Part shown: piece by piece, positions 25,234 to 33,825 of the stretch
How the letters are laid out: each line of letters opens with the position of its first letter
Position numbering within the stretch: the first letter of the stretch is position 1
Assembly (NCBI RefSeq): GCF_001434815.1
Contig: NZ_AZDU01000004.1
Coordinates: forward strand, 1 to 64,000
Reading direction: 5' to 3'
Length of the DNA: 64,000 nt
Source of the DNA: Lactobacillus equicursoris DSM 19284 = JCM 14600 = CIP 110162
Lineage (GTDB): Bacteria > Bacillota > Bacilli > Lactobacillales > Lactobacillaceae
Made by a program: the position numbers and the translations under genes
Notes under the pieces: generated by a model
What the model was told of the DNA's origin: nothing
The model's database searches: none
What the model saw: only the letters and a program-made list of their open reading frames with translations

Positions 25234-26460
25234 TTACCAAGCGAGCGTTAGCTCTTGACTTGATTCCTGGCTTTCAGTCAAAGAATTCAGGTACCAGCGC
25301 AGATTTGGCCCCATCTGCAGCAATTTTTGATACGTGGCAGACTTTTTTAAAGTAGCCAATTCTGCTGGTGTCAGATTCCCCTGGCCAGTGAAATAGTTCC
25401 AGTGTAGCTTTTTCAGTAAAGAAATTGCCTCTTGCCCTTCAGCAGTGCCGTCAAAAGTCAAAAAGTGCTCCATCAGCTGGTCGTTAGCTCCATCAAAAAC
25501 TTTGACCAAATAGGAATGAAAATCGTTAAAGGGATAGGCTTTTTTCTCTTGCTCGGTCAGGTAACGATCGATGTCAAAAGTTTTGCGCCGATAGTCAAGC
25601 TGGTTATTGCCCAATTTCACAACGCCGTATCCCTGGTCAGTTTCGGCAAAGCAGGAGCTGACAATTTCCGGTATTGCTACGTTTTTTGCCATAATGTGCT
25701 GGGCGTGAATGTGGCCGGAAAAAGCGCAGCGAACTGGGTACTTTTTTAAGAGGGCCAGCAGTTCAGCGGCATTGTTCAGCCTAAAGCCGTCATGAACCAC
25801 CGAATTATGGTCATAAAGGTTGTGGTGCATGAAAAAGAGCATTTCCTGGTCTGCTTTTTGCCCAGTCTCCAGCTCTTGCGTCAGCCACGCCCGCTCACTG
25901 TCGGTTAAATTGCCGCTAGTAATGGGGTGACCATAGGATTCTTGGTGGCCATAGATGTTGGAATCAAGGCAAATTAGGCGCCAGTGCGGGTTTAAGTTGA
26001 CCGCAAAAGACAGGGAATTTGGATCAAGGCTTTCAGCCAGATCATAAGTAGCCGAAAAAATCTCCCGCCAGTCCCTGGGGCTAAGTTGATCCACCCGGTA
26101 TTCCTGGTCAGCCTCAAACCGCCTGGCCCAGCCATCGAAGATATCATGGTTGCCGGGGATGGCAATCAGCGCCACGCCAGCTTTTTTCAAAGGGGCAAAA
26201 AGCTCGGCAAACTTTTTGGCAGATGCTTTAGCACCGTTAAAGGTTAAATCACCCGTGATCACGACGGCATCCGGCTTTTCTTCAACAACTTTTTTAACAA
26301 AAGCCCTCAGCGCCGTTTCCTGGTAGGTGATGTCCTTACCCGCACTGGTAGCCTGCATCTGCTCAAAGCGGGGGCCAAAGTCGTGCAGGCTGTCTACGAT
26401 TAAATGAGGATCTGACAATAGCCAGAATTCAGGATTGGCCTTATCTGTGATTACTTTCAT
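25234..26460 (-). CDS. Calcineurin-like metallophosphoesterase
   Basis: The 408-residue protein carries the binuclear metallophosphatase motifs in order: SDPHLIVD (normally DxH), VVITGDLTFNG, IAIPGNHDIFDGW, MHHNLYDHN and FSGHIHAQH, all within residues 15-265. The remaining 140 residues are an extra helical C-terminal domain (EQEKKAYPFNDFH onward). Cyclic-nucleotide or nucleotide phosphodiesterase activity is plausible. Substrate cannot be assigned. No signal peptide is visible. The ATG at 26460 has no obvious Shine-Dalgarno sequence. It is monocistronic between the fhs operon and the rRNA methyltransferase gene. Confidence 0.85.
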   Translation of the reverse strand: MKVITDKANPEFWLLSDPHLIVDSLHDFGPRFEQMQATSAGKDITYQETALRAFVKKVVEEKPDAVVITGDLTFNGAKASAKKFAELFAPLKKAGVALIAIPGNHDIFDGWARRFEADQEYRVDQLSPRDWREIFSATYDLAESLDPNSLSFAVNLNPHWRLICLDSNIYGHQESYGHPITSGNLTDSERAWLTQELETGQKADQEMLFFMHHNLYDHNSVVHDGFRLNNAAELLALLKKYPVRCAFSGHIHAQHIMAKNVAIPEIVSSCFAETDQGYGVVKLGNNQLDYRRKTFDIDRYLTEQEKKAYPFNDFHSYLVKVFDGANDQLMEHFLTFDGTAEGQEAISLLKKLHWNYFTGQGNLTPAELATLKKSATYQKLLQMGPNLRWYLNSLTESQESSQELTLAW

Positions 26461-26488
26461 AGTCTTGTAATTATTGTAATATCTATTT

Positions 26489-27613
26489 TTAGTTCCACTT
26501 AGCCCAGTATTGGTAGAAGATTACCGGCAAGTTACCGTTGAAGAACTTCCGCTTCTTGTTGGCCTTTTTCCCGTAAAAATCTTCAAACTTTTGGTCCGCC
26601 GTCAGGTAGTACTGGCTAAAGCTAGACAGCGGCTTTAAAACTTCCCCCATCTGCTCATAGAGGGCTTCGGCGCCCTGCCGGTCCTTCAGCCGCTTACCGT
26701 ATGGCGGGTTGGACACGATGACGCCGTTAGTCAGGTCAGTCTTAAAGTCCTTTACGGCAACTTGTTTAAAGCGGATGTCTTGCAAAACGCCGGCATTGTG
26801 GGCGTTCAGCTTGGCCACTTCCAAGATGGACTGGTCGATGTCGCTGGCCCAGATTGGGGCTTGCGCCGGTGTTTGCATTGACTTGGCTTCTTCAATCAAG
26901 TTTTGGTGCAGCTTTTGGTCAAACCAGTCAAACTTGTCAAAAGAAAAGTCCCGCTTAAGACCTGGCGCAATATTTTTAGCAATCATTGCCGCTTCAATTG
27001 GCAAGGTGCCGGACCCGCACATGGGGTCAACGAAGGGGTGGGTGCCATCGTAGATGGTTAGCTTGATCAAGGAAGCCGCAAAGTTTTCCTTCAGTGGCGC
27101 CCCGCCGTGCTCAATCCGGTAGCCGCGCTTAAACAAACTGTCGCCAGTCGTATCAAGGGACAGTCTAGCCTTGTCTTGGTAGATGTGGATGTCCAGCTGG
27201 TAGAGCGTCCCATTTTCTGGCAAGACGCCCCGTCTTCTGTACTGCTTAGACATCTTGTCGACGATCGCCTTCTTCACGATCCGCTGTACGTCTGGCTCAG
27301 AGTGCAATTTGCTGCGGACGCTGCGACCCTTGACAGGGAAAGCAGCGTCAGGCGGCAAGAGCATGGCCCAGTCATAGGCATAGGTTTCATCATAAAGGGT
27401 GGTAAAGTCGGTTGCCTTAAATTCCTTTAAGAGGATCTTGATCCGGTCAGCCGTTCTCAGCCACAAGTTGCAGCGGGCAATGTCTTCTTGCGTCCCTTCA
27501 AAAAAGACCCGCCCTTTTTCAGTTCTGGTTTCATAACCCAAGGCGTGGAGCTCTTTGGCTACGACATCTTCAAAGCCTGACCCCATGGTTGCGTATAATT
27601 GGTATTTTTCCAT
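26489..27613 (-). CDS. rlmL: THUMP-domain rRNA N2-guanine methyltransferase (RlmL type)
   Basis: The 374-residue protein combines an N-terminal ferredoxin-like/THUMP RNA-binding part (GFEDVVAKELHALGYET, GRVFFEGTQEDIARCNLWLRTADR in two pieces) with a class I SAM-dependent methyltransferase. The methyltransferase has FVDPMCGSGTLPIEAAMIA near residue 190 and the catalytic VSNPPYGKRL near 303. These fit N2-G methyltransferases of 23S rRNA. It corresponds to the N-terminal half of E. coli RlmKL and to Bacillus YpsC. It is transcribed next to rnpB and gpsB, as in other Bacilli. Confidence 0.88.
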   Translation of the reverse strand: MEKYQLYATMGSGFEDVVAKELHALGYETRTEKGRVFFEGTQEDIARCNLWLRTADRIKILLKEFKATDFTTLYDETYAYDWAMLLPPDAAFPVKGRSVRSKLHSEPDVQRIVKKAIVDKMSKQYRRRGVLPENGTLYQLDIHIYQDKARLSLDTTGDSLFKRGYRIEHGGAPLKENFAASLIKLTIYDGTHPFVDPMCGSGTLPIEAAMIAKNIAPGLKRDFSFDKFDWFDQKLHQNLIEEAKSMQTPAQAPIWASDIDQSILEVAKLNAHNAGVLQDIRFKQVAVKDFKTDLTNGVIVSNPPYGKRLKDRQGAEALYEQMGEVLKPLSSFSQYYLTADQKFEDFYGKKANKKRKFFNGNLPVIFYQYWAKWN

Positions 27614-27700
27614 GTTGATTTCTTTCGTCTTTCTTTTACTAACTTCTTACTTCAGTTTTGTTGTTTTACAGAATGGCTTCTTTGTCAAATAAATAAAAAA

Positions 27701-27726
27701 AGTTGGGCTTCCAAAGAAGTCCAACT
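27701..27726 (-). terminator. Terminator of rnpB
   Basis: On the minus strand agttggacttc and gaagcccaact form an 11-bp stem with one mismatch around a TTTG loop. A seven-T run follows. Confidence 0.9.
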
Positions 27727-27730
27727 CTAG

Positions 27731-28107
27731 CCATGCAAATTTCTATAAGCCACGTTCTGTTCCGCTGGCGCCCGGCTAAGCGACAGCTTCAGCAGCCATC
27801 TATCTCTACAGATGTAGTCCAACTTTTAGTTCATTTACCTAAGTTGAGACGCCCCTACCAAATTTTTGGGTTGCACGCTCGCAGGGTTTACCTCGTTCCA
27901 CCAGGTCGGTTTCCCGCCTGCTTCGTCACTGTGGCACTTCCAGGATATTCGCGCATGGCCAAAGGCTTTAGCGTTTTCTCCGCCGTGAAGCTAAGCTTCC
28001 TCCAGCTTATTGGGCTGAATACGATCACTACGGGCATCGCAGCCCGTGCGTGCGTGGACTTTCCTCAGCTAGCAATAGCTAGCCGCGACTGCTCAAAATC
28101 TGCAACG
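27731..28107 (-). ncRNA. rnpB: RNase P RNA (class B)
   Basis: The minus strand carries the class hallmarks: GAGGAAAGTCCACGC (28052-28066) near the 5' side and ACAGAACGTGGCTTA (27746-27760) near the 3' end. The termini TGCAGATTT and AAATTTGCA can pair as helix P1. The long GC-rich stems between agree with a Bacillus-type RNase P RNA of about 375 nt. It matures tRNA 5' ends together with RnpA. A TATAAT-type promoter overlaps the end of gpsB. Any ORF in this stretch is spurious. Confidence 0.93.
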
Positions 28108-28113
28108 TTATCT

Positions 28114-28141
28114 ATTATAGCAAACTTTTCTACTTTTGTAA
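28114..28141 (-). promoter_or_regulatory. Promoter of rnpB, overlapping the gpsB 3' end
   Basis: There is a TTACAA -35 box (28136-28141), a 16-bp spacer and a TATAAT -10 box (28114-28119) on the minus strand. The -35 lies inside the last codons of gpsB. The RNA would start about 7 bp downstream, near 28107. Confidence 0.75.
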
Positions 28142-28609
28142 GTCCTGAATTCCATAAACTCTTTGTTCCAGGTTGTAGACTTTGCGCTCCAGAGTAGACA
28201 ATCTTTGAATAATCGCCATGTTGGTGGAAATTTCACCGCTGCTGGTGCTGGAATCAAGTGAAAATTCCGCTTTTTGCCTTTGTGAGCTTGGAACGTAAGT
28301 CTTTACGTCTTCTTCTTTAGGCTCAGTCGTTGCAGAAGCCGGAACTGCAGGAGCGGCTGGTGCCGGAATTTCAACCGTCTTTTCAGCAGGCTGCTCTTTA
28401 ACTTCCTTCTTTGCCTTGATTACTTCACCTTGCAATTCGCCAATCCGGCCATAGAGATCTTCGATAATGTCTTGGAAGGTCTCGTAGTCGGCAATGATTT
28501 GATCAAGATAAGAATCAACCTCATCTGGATCATAACCCTTAACCTTGCTTCTGAATTTTTTCTTTAAAATATCCTGTGCGGATAGCTTAATATCGTTTAA
28601 ATCTGCCAT
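28130..28609 (-). CDS. gpsB: Cell-division protein GpsB (DivIVA family)
   Basis: The 159-residue protein starts with the DivIVA/GpsB membrane-binding domain. It shows LSAQDILKKKFRSKVKGYDPDEVDSYLDQI in outline (residues 8-37), then a coiled-coil to about 75. A Pro/Ala/Glu-rich linker (about 80-120) precedes a C-terminal coiled-coil (MAIIQRLSTLERKVYNLEQ). GpsB coordinates peptidoglycan synthesis with division and binds PBP1. The pbp1A gene lies nearby. It is longer than Bacillus GpsB (about 100 aa) because of the linker. AAGGAG precedes the ATG. Confidence 0.88.
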   Translation of the reverse strand: MADLNDIKLSAQDILKKKFRSKVKGYDPDEVDSYLDQIIADYETFQDIIEDLYGRIGELQGEVIKAKKEVKEQPAEKTVEIPAPAAPAVPASATTEPKEEDVKTYVPSSQRQKAEFSLDSSTSSGEISTNMAIIQRLSTLERKVYNLEQRVYGIQDLQK

Positions 28610-28684
28610 TAACTTCTAGACTCCTTTGTACTAAAGTAATTTTACCAAAAAGGGGCCTGGTAGAAAAGAAAGAAAGTATAAAAA

Positions 28685-29248
28685 TTACCATTCTCGCAAG
28701 GATTCTTCATAATCTCTCCCGGCTTGCTCCAGGTCATAGTAGTCAATTAAATCAAGCTGGTAGTCGCTTTTACCCTGATCTAAATAGTGCTGAACCATTT
28801 CATAATCGTATTTGGACTTGCCAGGATATTCCGGATCATAGATCATCAGGGCCTGGTCAGTATGGTTAAACATAAAGTGCTGGTACTCCCTAAGCTGCCC
28901 TGCTCCGCTATAGCCGCCCATTGACGTCGCCGAGCAAAAATCGGCGTTGGCCTTCAAGTTGTTGAGCTTGGCCTGGTTGTTTTCGCTCCAGCGAGAGCCA
29001 AAATCCATGTAAGGCAGCATGACGGCCACGCGCAGGTTGTATTTCTCCCTCAGTTCAATGGCAACTTCCGCGCTCCACTGCTCGGTGCCCAGCTGTCCGC
29101 CCGTAATAACCCAGTCCAGCTGGTCTTCTTCTAGCATGGCGGTCAGGCGCTGCTTAAGTGCATACTTAATCACGGTGATTTTCGGGTCCTTATCGCCAAA
29201 AGTTCCCAGTTCATAGCTCCGGTAGCCAGTAATCCATAGTCTTTGCAT
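28685..29248 (-). CDS. ypsA: DUF1273/YpsA (SLOG superfamily) protein
   Basis: The 187-residue protein matches the YpsA/DUF1273 family: [14 protein letters not shown] at the N-terminus, [18 protein letters not shown] near residue 48, [10 protein letters not shown], and a [28 protein letters not shown] segment in the second half. The SLOG fold is related to DprA and lysine-decarboxylase-like proteins and binds nucleotide-type ligands. YpsA affects cell division in some Gram-positives. It sits beside gpsB, as in Bacilli. AGAGG precedes the ATG. Confidence 0.9.
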   Translation of the reverse strand: MQRLWITGYRSYELGTFGDKDPKITVIKYALKQRLTAMLEEDQLDWVITGGQLGTEQWSAEVAIELREKYNLRVAVMLPYMDFGSRWSENNQAKLNNLKANADFCSATSMGGYSGAGQLREYQHFMFNHTDQALMIYDPEYPGKSKYDYEMVQHYLDQGKSDYQLDLIDYYDLEQAGRDYEESLREW

Positions 29249-29345
29249 TTTTTCACCTCTTAGCTAGCAGCATGCTCCACTTTTTCTCTAACTAGATAAT
29301 TGTATCATTCTGGAAACAAAAGAATTAGTTTTATGCGCCCATTAT

Positions 29346-29354
29346 TGTTATAAT
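29346..29354 (+). promoter_or_regulatory. Extended -10 promoter of recU-pbp1A
   Basis: TGTTATAAT (29346-29354) lies 21 bp upstream of the recU start codon. It has no good -35 hexamer. The same extended -10 form occurs ahead of degV and the fhs operon. Confidence 0.65.
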
Positions 29355-29375
29355 GACATTCAGGAGTGATCAATT

Positions 29376-29987
29376 ATGATTAAATACCCAACTGGCTCCG
29401 GAGCGTCTTTGGCTGACTTTCAGAAAAATCAGCCAGTTTCGCCCAAGGAGATCAGTTTTTCTGACCGGGGGATGACTTTAGAGCAGCAGATCAATGAATC
29501 CAACCAGTTCTACCTGGCGCAAAAGATGGCTGTCGTCCATAAAAAGCCGACCCCGATTCAAATCGTCAAAGTCGATTATCCCAAGCGTTCACGGGCCGTC
29601 ATCCGCGAAGCCTACTTCCGGCAGGCTTCAACGACCGACTACAATGGCGTCTACCGCGGCTACTACCTGGATTTTGAGGCTAAGGAAACGAAAAACAAGA
29701 AGTCTTTTCCTTTGAAGAACTTCCATGAGCACCAACTCGTTCACCTTGCTAATTGCCTCGACCAAGGCGGCATCTGTTTTGCCATTATTGGCTTTATGAC
29801 CTTGAGACGCTACTTTGTTACCCCAGCCTCTTTTGTCATCGATGCTTGGCATGAATGGAAAAATGGCGCTAAAAGCTCCATGGCTTTAAGCGACATTGTC
29901 AAGAGCTCCATCGAAATCAAAACCGGCTATCGGCCAACCCTGCCTTACCTTGAAGCGGTTGACCAACTAATTGCAGATAGGAAGTAA
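29376..29987 (+). CDS. recU: Holliday junction resolvase RecU
   Basis: The 203-residue nuclease fits RecU in length. It has MTLEQQINESNQFYL, the DNA-binding PTPIQIVKVDYPKRSRAVIREAYFRQASTTDYNGVY region in outline (residues 58-93), and the catalytic YLDFEAKETKNK. NFHEHQ and a GGICFAIIGF strand follow. It cleaves four-way junctions in recombination and repair. AGGAG lies 9 bp before the ATG. The pbp1A start follows the stop by 2 bp, the standard recU-ponA pair of Firmicutes. Confidence 0.95.
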   Translation: MIKYPTGSGASLADFQKNQPVSPKEISFSDRGMTLEQQINESNQFYLAQKMAVVHKKPTPIQIVKVDYPKRSRAVIREAYFRQASTTDYNGVYRGYYLDFEAKETKNKKSFPLKNFHEHQLVHLANCLDQGGICFAIIGFMTLRRYFVTPASFVIDAWHEWKNGAKSSMALSDIVKSSIEIKTGYRPTLPYLEAVDQLIADRK

Positions 29988-29989
29988 CT

Positions 29990-32293
29990 ATGGCAACAAA
30001 CAATTCAAAGCAAAAGAATACTCGCATGGCACGGCGCCGTGCCAGCGAGAAGCAAAGCAAGTCCAGACCGGTGATCAAGATCATTAAATGGTGCTTTTTG
30101 ATCGTCTTCTTGCTGATCGTTACCGGCGTTGGCGTCTTTGCCTACTACGCTAAAGATGCGCCAAGCATCAGCACCTCCCAGCTGCAAAGCGGGGGTTCTT
30201 CCAGTTTTTACACCAGCGATGGCAAGTTCCTCATGTCCTTGGGGTCAGAAACCAGAGTTTATGTCAAAAGCAAGAACATTCCTCAAGAGCTGAAAGATGC
30301 GGTAGTCTCCATCGAAGACAAGCGCTTTTACTCTGAAGGCCTGGGGATTGACCCGGCCAGAATCTTGTCTTCATTCTTGACCAACGTGAAGAGTTCCAGC
30401 ACCGTGGCCGGTGGTTCCACCATCACCCAGCAGCTGGTCAAATTGACCGTCTTCTCAACGGCAGCTTCCCAAAGAACCCTGTCCAGAAAGGCTCAAGAAG
30501 CCTGGCTGGCCATGAAGGTTGAAAGAGAATACACTAAGGATCAAATCTTAGAGTTCTATATCAACAAGGTCTACATGAACTATGGGACCTACGGGATGGG
30601 AACGGCTGCCAGCTACTACTACGGCAAGTCTTTGAAGCAGCTTGACTTGGCCCAGCTGGCTTTAATGGCGGGGATGCCTAACGCCCCTGTTGCCTACAAC
30701 CCTTACCTTTACCCAAAGAAGGCAACCTACCGGCGGAACCTGGTCTTGAAGGCCATGTACAACGACAAGAAGATCACCAAGGCCCAGTACCTGAAGGCCA
30801 AGGCTGAAAACGTGCAAAAGGGCTTGAAGAAGCACACCACTTCAACCGAATCAAAGCTGCGCAAGATCGATGACGCCTATATCAAGGAAGCAATCGCTGA
30901 AGTGCAGGCTGATGGCTATGATCCTTATAACGACAACCTGAAGATCACCTTGAATATCAACCAAAAGGCTCAAAACAAGCTCTACTCTTTGGCAAATTCA
31001 GACTCAGTTGCCTTTTCAAGCAAAAAGATGCAGGTTGGGGCTACGGTCATTGAGCCAAGTACCGGTAAGGTAATTGCGATCCTAGGTGGACGCAAGCTGC
31101 CGTCGGTCCAGCTGGGACTTGACCGAGCTGTCCAAACTGGCCGGTCGACTGGTTCAACCATCAAACCGGTTCTGGACTATGCCCCTGCTATTGAATACCT
31201 CAACTGGGGCACAAGCCACATCGTGGAAGATACCAAGTACACCTACCCTGGCACCAATGTCCAGCTCTACGACTGGGACAACACCTACATGGGATCAATG
31301 AGCATGCGCTATGCCTTGGTTCAATCACGGAACGTGCCAGCTGTTCGGACCTTAAACGAAGTCGGCATTTCCCGTGCTTCCCTTTTTGCTAGAAAAATGG
31401 GCGTGAAGGTCAGCGCCAATGCGGGCCTGTCAACAGCAATCGGGGCCAATGCCTCTAGCTTGCAGATGGCCTCCGCTTACGGGACCTTTGCGACAATGGG
31501 CGTCTACCACAAGCCGCACTTTGTTTCTAAGATCGAAACGGCCGATGGTCAAGTCCGCAGATACGGCTCAACTGGCACCAGGGTGATGAAGAAGTCCACG
31601 GCTTACATGATTACCGACATGCTGAAGGGCGTTTTGTCCAGCGGTACTGGGACTAGCGCCAAGATCTCTGGCATTTACGCAGCCGGCAAGACTGGTACGG
31701 TTAAATATTCAGACGATGAACTGGTTAAGTACCCAAGCTACAGTTCAACGCCTAAGGATTCCTGGTTCGTTGGCTACACCAAGCAGTACTCCATCGGGGT
31801 GTGGACGGGTTATGACAACCTGAAGGACGGGACAATCACCGGCGTTGGCCAATATTCGGCCCAGCTCCTCTACAAGTACATGATGCAGTACCTGATGCAG
31901 GACAAGACCAGCAGTGACTGGACCATGCCTTCAACCGTTGTGAAGAAGCGGATCGTGAAGAATACCGAAGATGAAGTAGCCTCCCCTGGCCAATCCTACA
32001 CTTGGGAACTCTTCGTTAAGGGCCACGCTCCAACGGATGCTGACTATGTTTCATCCAGCACTTCAACTTCGAAGTCAACCAGCATGGTAACGACTAGTTC
32101 CAGCAAGTCGTCAAGCTCATCTAAGTCTTCATCCTCATCAAAGAGCTCATCGTCTTCAAGTTCGAGCTCAGCTAGTTCCAGTTCACAGGCTTCATCTAGT
32201 CAAGCTTCAAGGTCATCAGCGGCCTCTTCCAGTCAGAAGACCACTGAGAATAATGGCAATAACGAGGATACTGATGAGAAGAAGACACAATAG
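29990..32293 (+). CDS. pbp1A: Class A penicillin-binding protein 1A
   Basis: This 767-residue bifunctional cell-wall synthase has a cytoplasmic basic start, one transmembrane segment (about 30-52) and a glycosyltransferase domain (SIEDKRFYSEGLGID, GGSTITQQLVK, KVYMNYGTYGMG; residues 70-260). The transpeptidase domain has STGSTIKP (SxxK), SRN and KTGT motifs between about 385 and 565. The last 85 residues are a Ser-rich low-complexity tail with interspersed Lys, Thr and Ala. It acts outside the membrane in peptidoglycan polymerisation. It is co-transcribed with recU. The tail is made of repeated Ser codons and may vary in length between strains. It is also called ponA. Confidence 0.95.
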   Translation: MATNNSKQKNTRMARRRASEKQSKSRPVIKIIKWCFLIVFLLIVTGVGVFAYYAKDAPSISTSQLQSGGSSSFYTSDGKFLMSLGSETRVYVKSKNIPQELKDAVVSIEDKRFYSEGLGIDPARILSSFLTNVKSSSTVAGGSTITQQLVKLTVFSTAASQRTLSRKAQEAWLAMKVEREYTKDQILEFYINKVYMNYGTYGMGTAASYYYGKSLKQLDLAQLALMAGMPNAPVAYNPYLYPKKATYRRNLVLKAMYNDKKITKAQYLKAKAENVQKGLKKHTTSTESKLRKIDDAYIKEAIAEVQADGYDPYNDNLKITLNINQKAQNKLYSLANSDSVAFSSKKMQVGATVIEPSTGKVIAILGGRKLPSVQLGLDRAVQTGRSTGSTIKPVLDYAPAIEYLNWGTSHIVEDTKYTYPGTNVQLYDWDNTYMGSMSMRYALVQSRNVPAVRTLNEVGISRASLFARKMGVKVSANAGLSTAIGANASSLQMASAYGTFATMGVYHKPHFVSKIETADGQVRRYGSTGTRVMKKSTAYMITDMLKGVLSSGTGTSAKISGIYAAGKTGTVKYSDDELVKYPSYSSTPKDSWFVGYTKQYSIGVWTGYDNLKDGTITGVGQYSAQLLYKYMMQYLMQDKTSSDWTMPSTVVKKRIVKNTEDEVASPGQSYTWELFVKGHAPTDADYVSSSTSTSKSTSMVTTSSSKSSSSSKSSSSSKSSSSSSSSSASSSSQASSSQASRSSAASSSQKTTENNGNNEDTDEKKTQ

Positions 32294-32320
32294 TCTTTGT
32301 TTAAAAATTTAGACAAAAAG

Positions 32321-32344
32321 AAAAGTCCGCTTTTGCGGACTTTT
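32321..32344. terminator. Terminator between pbp1A and nth
   Basis: aaaagtccgc and gcggactttt form a perfect 10-bp stem with a TTTT loop. T-run on the + strand and A-run on the other side make it usable by both converging transcripts. Confidence 0.9.
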
Positions 32345-32359
32345 TTCATGCTCTTTTTA

Positions 32360-33037
32360 CTACTTGAGATAACTGTAAGGATCCTGATTCTTGGCCCGAG
32401 CCGGCATGGTGTAGCGGCCAAAGAAGATCATAGCGTGGTGGGTGTGGATCCATTCGTCTTTTGGCAAAAGCTCCTCCAACCGCTTTTCCACCTGCTCTGG
32501 GGTCGCCTTTTCCGGCACGATCTTGAACTTTTTAGCAATGCGGGAAACGTGAGTGTCAACCGCAATCGCTGGGATCCCCCAGCCTTCGGCTAAAACGACA
32601 TTAGCAGTCTTGCCGCCAACGCCGGGCAGGGTCACCAGTTCGGCCTTGGTGCCGGGGACCTCCCCGCCAAAGTCATCGACCAAGATTTGGGCAGTTTCTT
32701 TTAAGTGCTTGGCCTTGGTCCGGTATAAGCCGAGCCTAGAAATATCGCCCTCAATCGCCTGAATTGGGGCCTTGGCCATGGCTTCTGGGGTCGGAAAATC
32801 CGCAAAGAGCTGTGGCGTTACTTGGTTAACCATCTTGTCGGTGGTTTGGGCACTGATCATGACGGCGCAGAGCAATTGGAATTTATTGTTCCAGTTGAGC
32901 TCCCCCTTGGCGTCGGGGTACATGGCGTCGATCCGTCTTAGAACCTTCCGGGCTTCCTCATCGCTGAGCAGTTCTTCTGTTGTCACTTTAGCAATTTTTG
33001 TTGCTTCTTTACTTTTCGTTTTTGCCTTATCGCTCAT
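32360..33037 (-). CDS. nth: Endonuclease III homologue without the 4Fe-4S cysteines
   Basis: The roughly 225-residue protein has the EndoIII core. NKFQLLCAVMISAQTTDK leads to the helix-hairpin-helix LPGVGGKTANVVL with its catalytic Lys, and AVDTHVSRIAKK supplies the catalytic Asp. It excises oxidised pyrimidines in base-excision repair. The C-terminus after GRYTMPARAKNQD lacks the CxxxxxxCxxCxxxxxC cluster usual in EndoIII. The only Cys in the protein is in LLCAVM. The ATG at 33037 has AGGAG just upstream and is preferred to one four codons earlier. It is co-transcribed after dnaD. Confidence 0.92.
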   Translation of the reverse strand: MSDKAKTKSKEATKIAKVTTEELLSDEEARKVLRRIDAMYPDAKGELNWNNKFQLLCAVMISAQTTDKMVNQVTPQLFADFPTPEAMAKAPIQAIEGDISRLGLYRTKAKHLKETAQILVDDFGGEVPGTKAELVTLPGVGGKTANVVLAEGWGIPAIAVDTHVSRIAKKFKIVPEKATPEQVEKRLEELLPKDEWIHTHHAMIFFGRYTMPARAKNQDPYSYLK

Positions 33038-33061
33038 ATTCTCCTCCATTTTATCAAAAAA

Positions 33062-33706
33062 CTACCGGTTTCTTTCAAGATACTGCTGGACTTCGCTGCT
33101 GGTCTTCAAATTCATCCGCTGCCAGTTGAGCAAGATCCGGTCGACGTACTTAAAGCTCATCGCCCGAGATAATACAGCCTCTCTTAAGGCTAGACGAACC
33201 ACATCTGGTGAATAATGGTCTAAGTTCAGCCAGTCTTGCACTTCTTCGCGCTCAATCGGGGTCAGGTAGCGGCCAAATTCGATCTCAAACTCTCTCGCTA
33301 AATCGTTGACCGGATCATTGTCTAAGGTATCTTCTTGCAGCTTGACTTCCTGGCTGTCTGGCTTGATGGTCACATGATCGTTCAGGTACTGGTCCAGTTT
33401 GTCATACAAGGGATCCAGATTGTAGGAGCTGGATATTTTCCCCTCTTGGTCTTTGGCCTGCAAAATAGTCAGGCAATCCTTCTCAAGCAGGCTCTGAACT
33501 AAAAGCGACACGTCATTTATCGAAAAGTTGGTATTAGCGGCAATTTTCTCGTTGCTTGGAAAAAAGTTGCCCCTTTGGAAAAAGGCCTCTAGTTGGATCA
33601 CCAGGACCAGTTCTGACTCGGTTAAACCAAGTTTTGCGTAGTAGGCAATCAAGCCATTCATCAGCGTTGTCTGCCCCAGCCGACGGTAGTAGTTGTAGCT
33701 CGGCAC
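33062..33706 (-). CDS. dnaD: Primosome protein DnaD
   Basis: The 214-residue protein has a winged-helix N-terminal domain (LMNGLIAYYAKLGLTESELVLVIQL in outline, FFPSNEKIAANTNFS; residues 15-95). Its C-terminal DnaB/DnaD domain contains YLTPIEREEVQDWL, ALREAVLSRAMSFKYVDRILLNW in outline and a W-rich end (residues 140-205). DnaD helps load the replicative helicase with DnaB and DnaI. The start is GTG with AGGG upstream. asnS lies 120 bp upstream and nth 24 bp downstream, the usual asnS-dnaD-nth order. Confidence 0.93.
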   Translation of the reverse strand: MPSYNYYRRLGQTTLMNGLIAYYAKLGLTESELVLVIQLEAFFQRGNFFPSNEKIAANTNFSINDVSLLVQSLLEKDCLTILQAKDQEGKISSSYNLDPLYDKLDQYLNDHVTIKPDSQEVKLQEDTLDNDPVNDLAREFEIEFGRYLTPIEREEVQDWLNLDHYSPDVVRLALREAVLSRAMSFKYVDRILLNWQRMNLKTSSEVQQYLERNR

Positions 33707-33760
33707 CTCTTTGCCCTCTTTCTTTTTCTATCGATTTTCTCTCTTAAAAATTGTCAAAAA

Positions 33761-33794
33761 AATAAAAGAGTGATTGCTCACTCTTTTATTTTAG
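33761..33794 (-). terminator. Terminator between asnS and dnaD
   Basis: aaaataaaagagtga and tcactcttttatttt form a perfect 15-bp stem with a TTGC loop. On the minus strand it ends asnS about 30 bp after the stop codon. dnaD must have its own promoter or rely on readthrough. Confidence 0.88.
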
Positions 33795-33825
33795 CTTTTT
33801 TGCCTTTTCATTAACAGAAAAAGGC

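Noticed and set aside
27703-28197. 164-codon + strand ORF
   Set aside because: It lies across the RNase P RNA on the opposite strand. The RNA has clear class B motifs and a promoter, and the ORF protein has no recognisable features.
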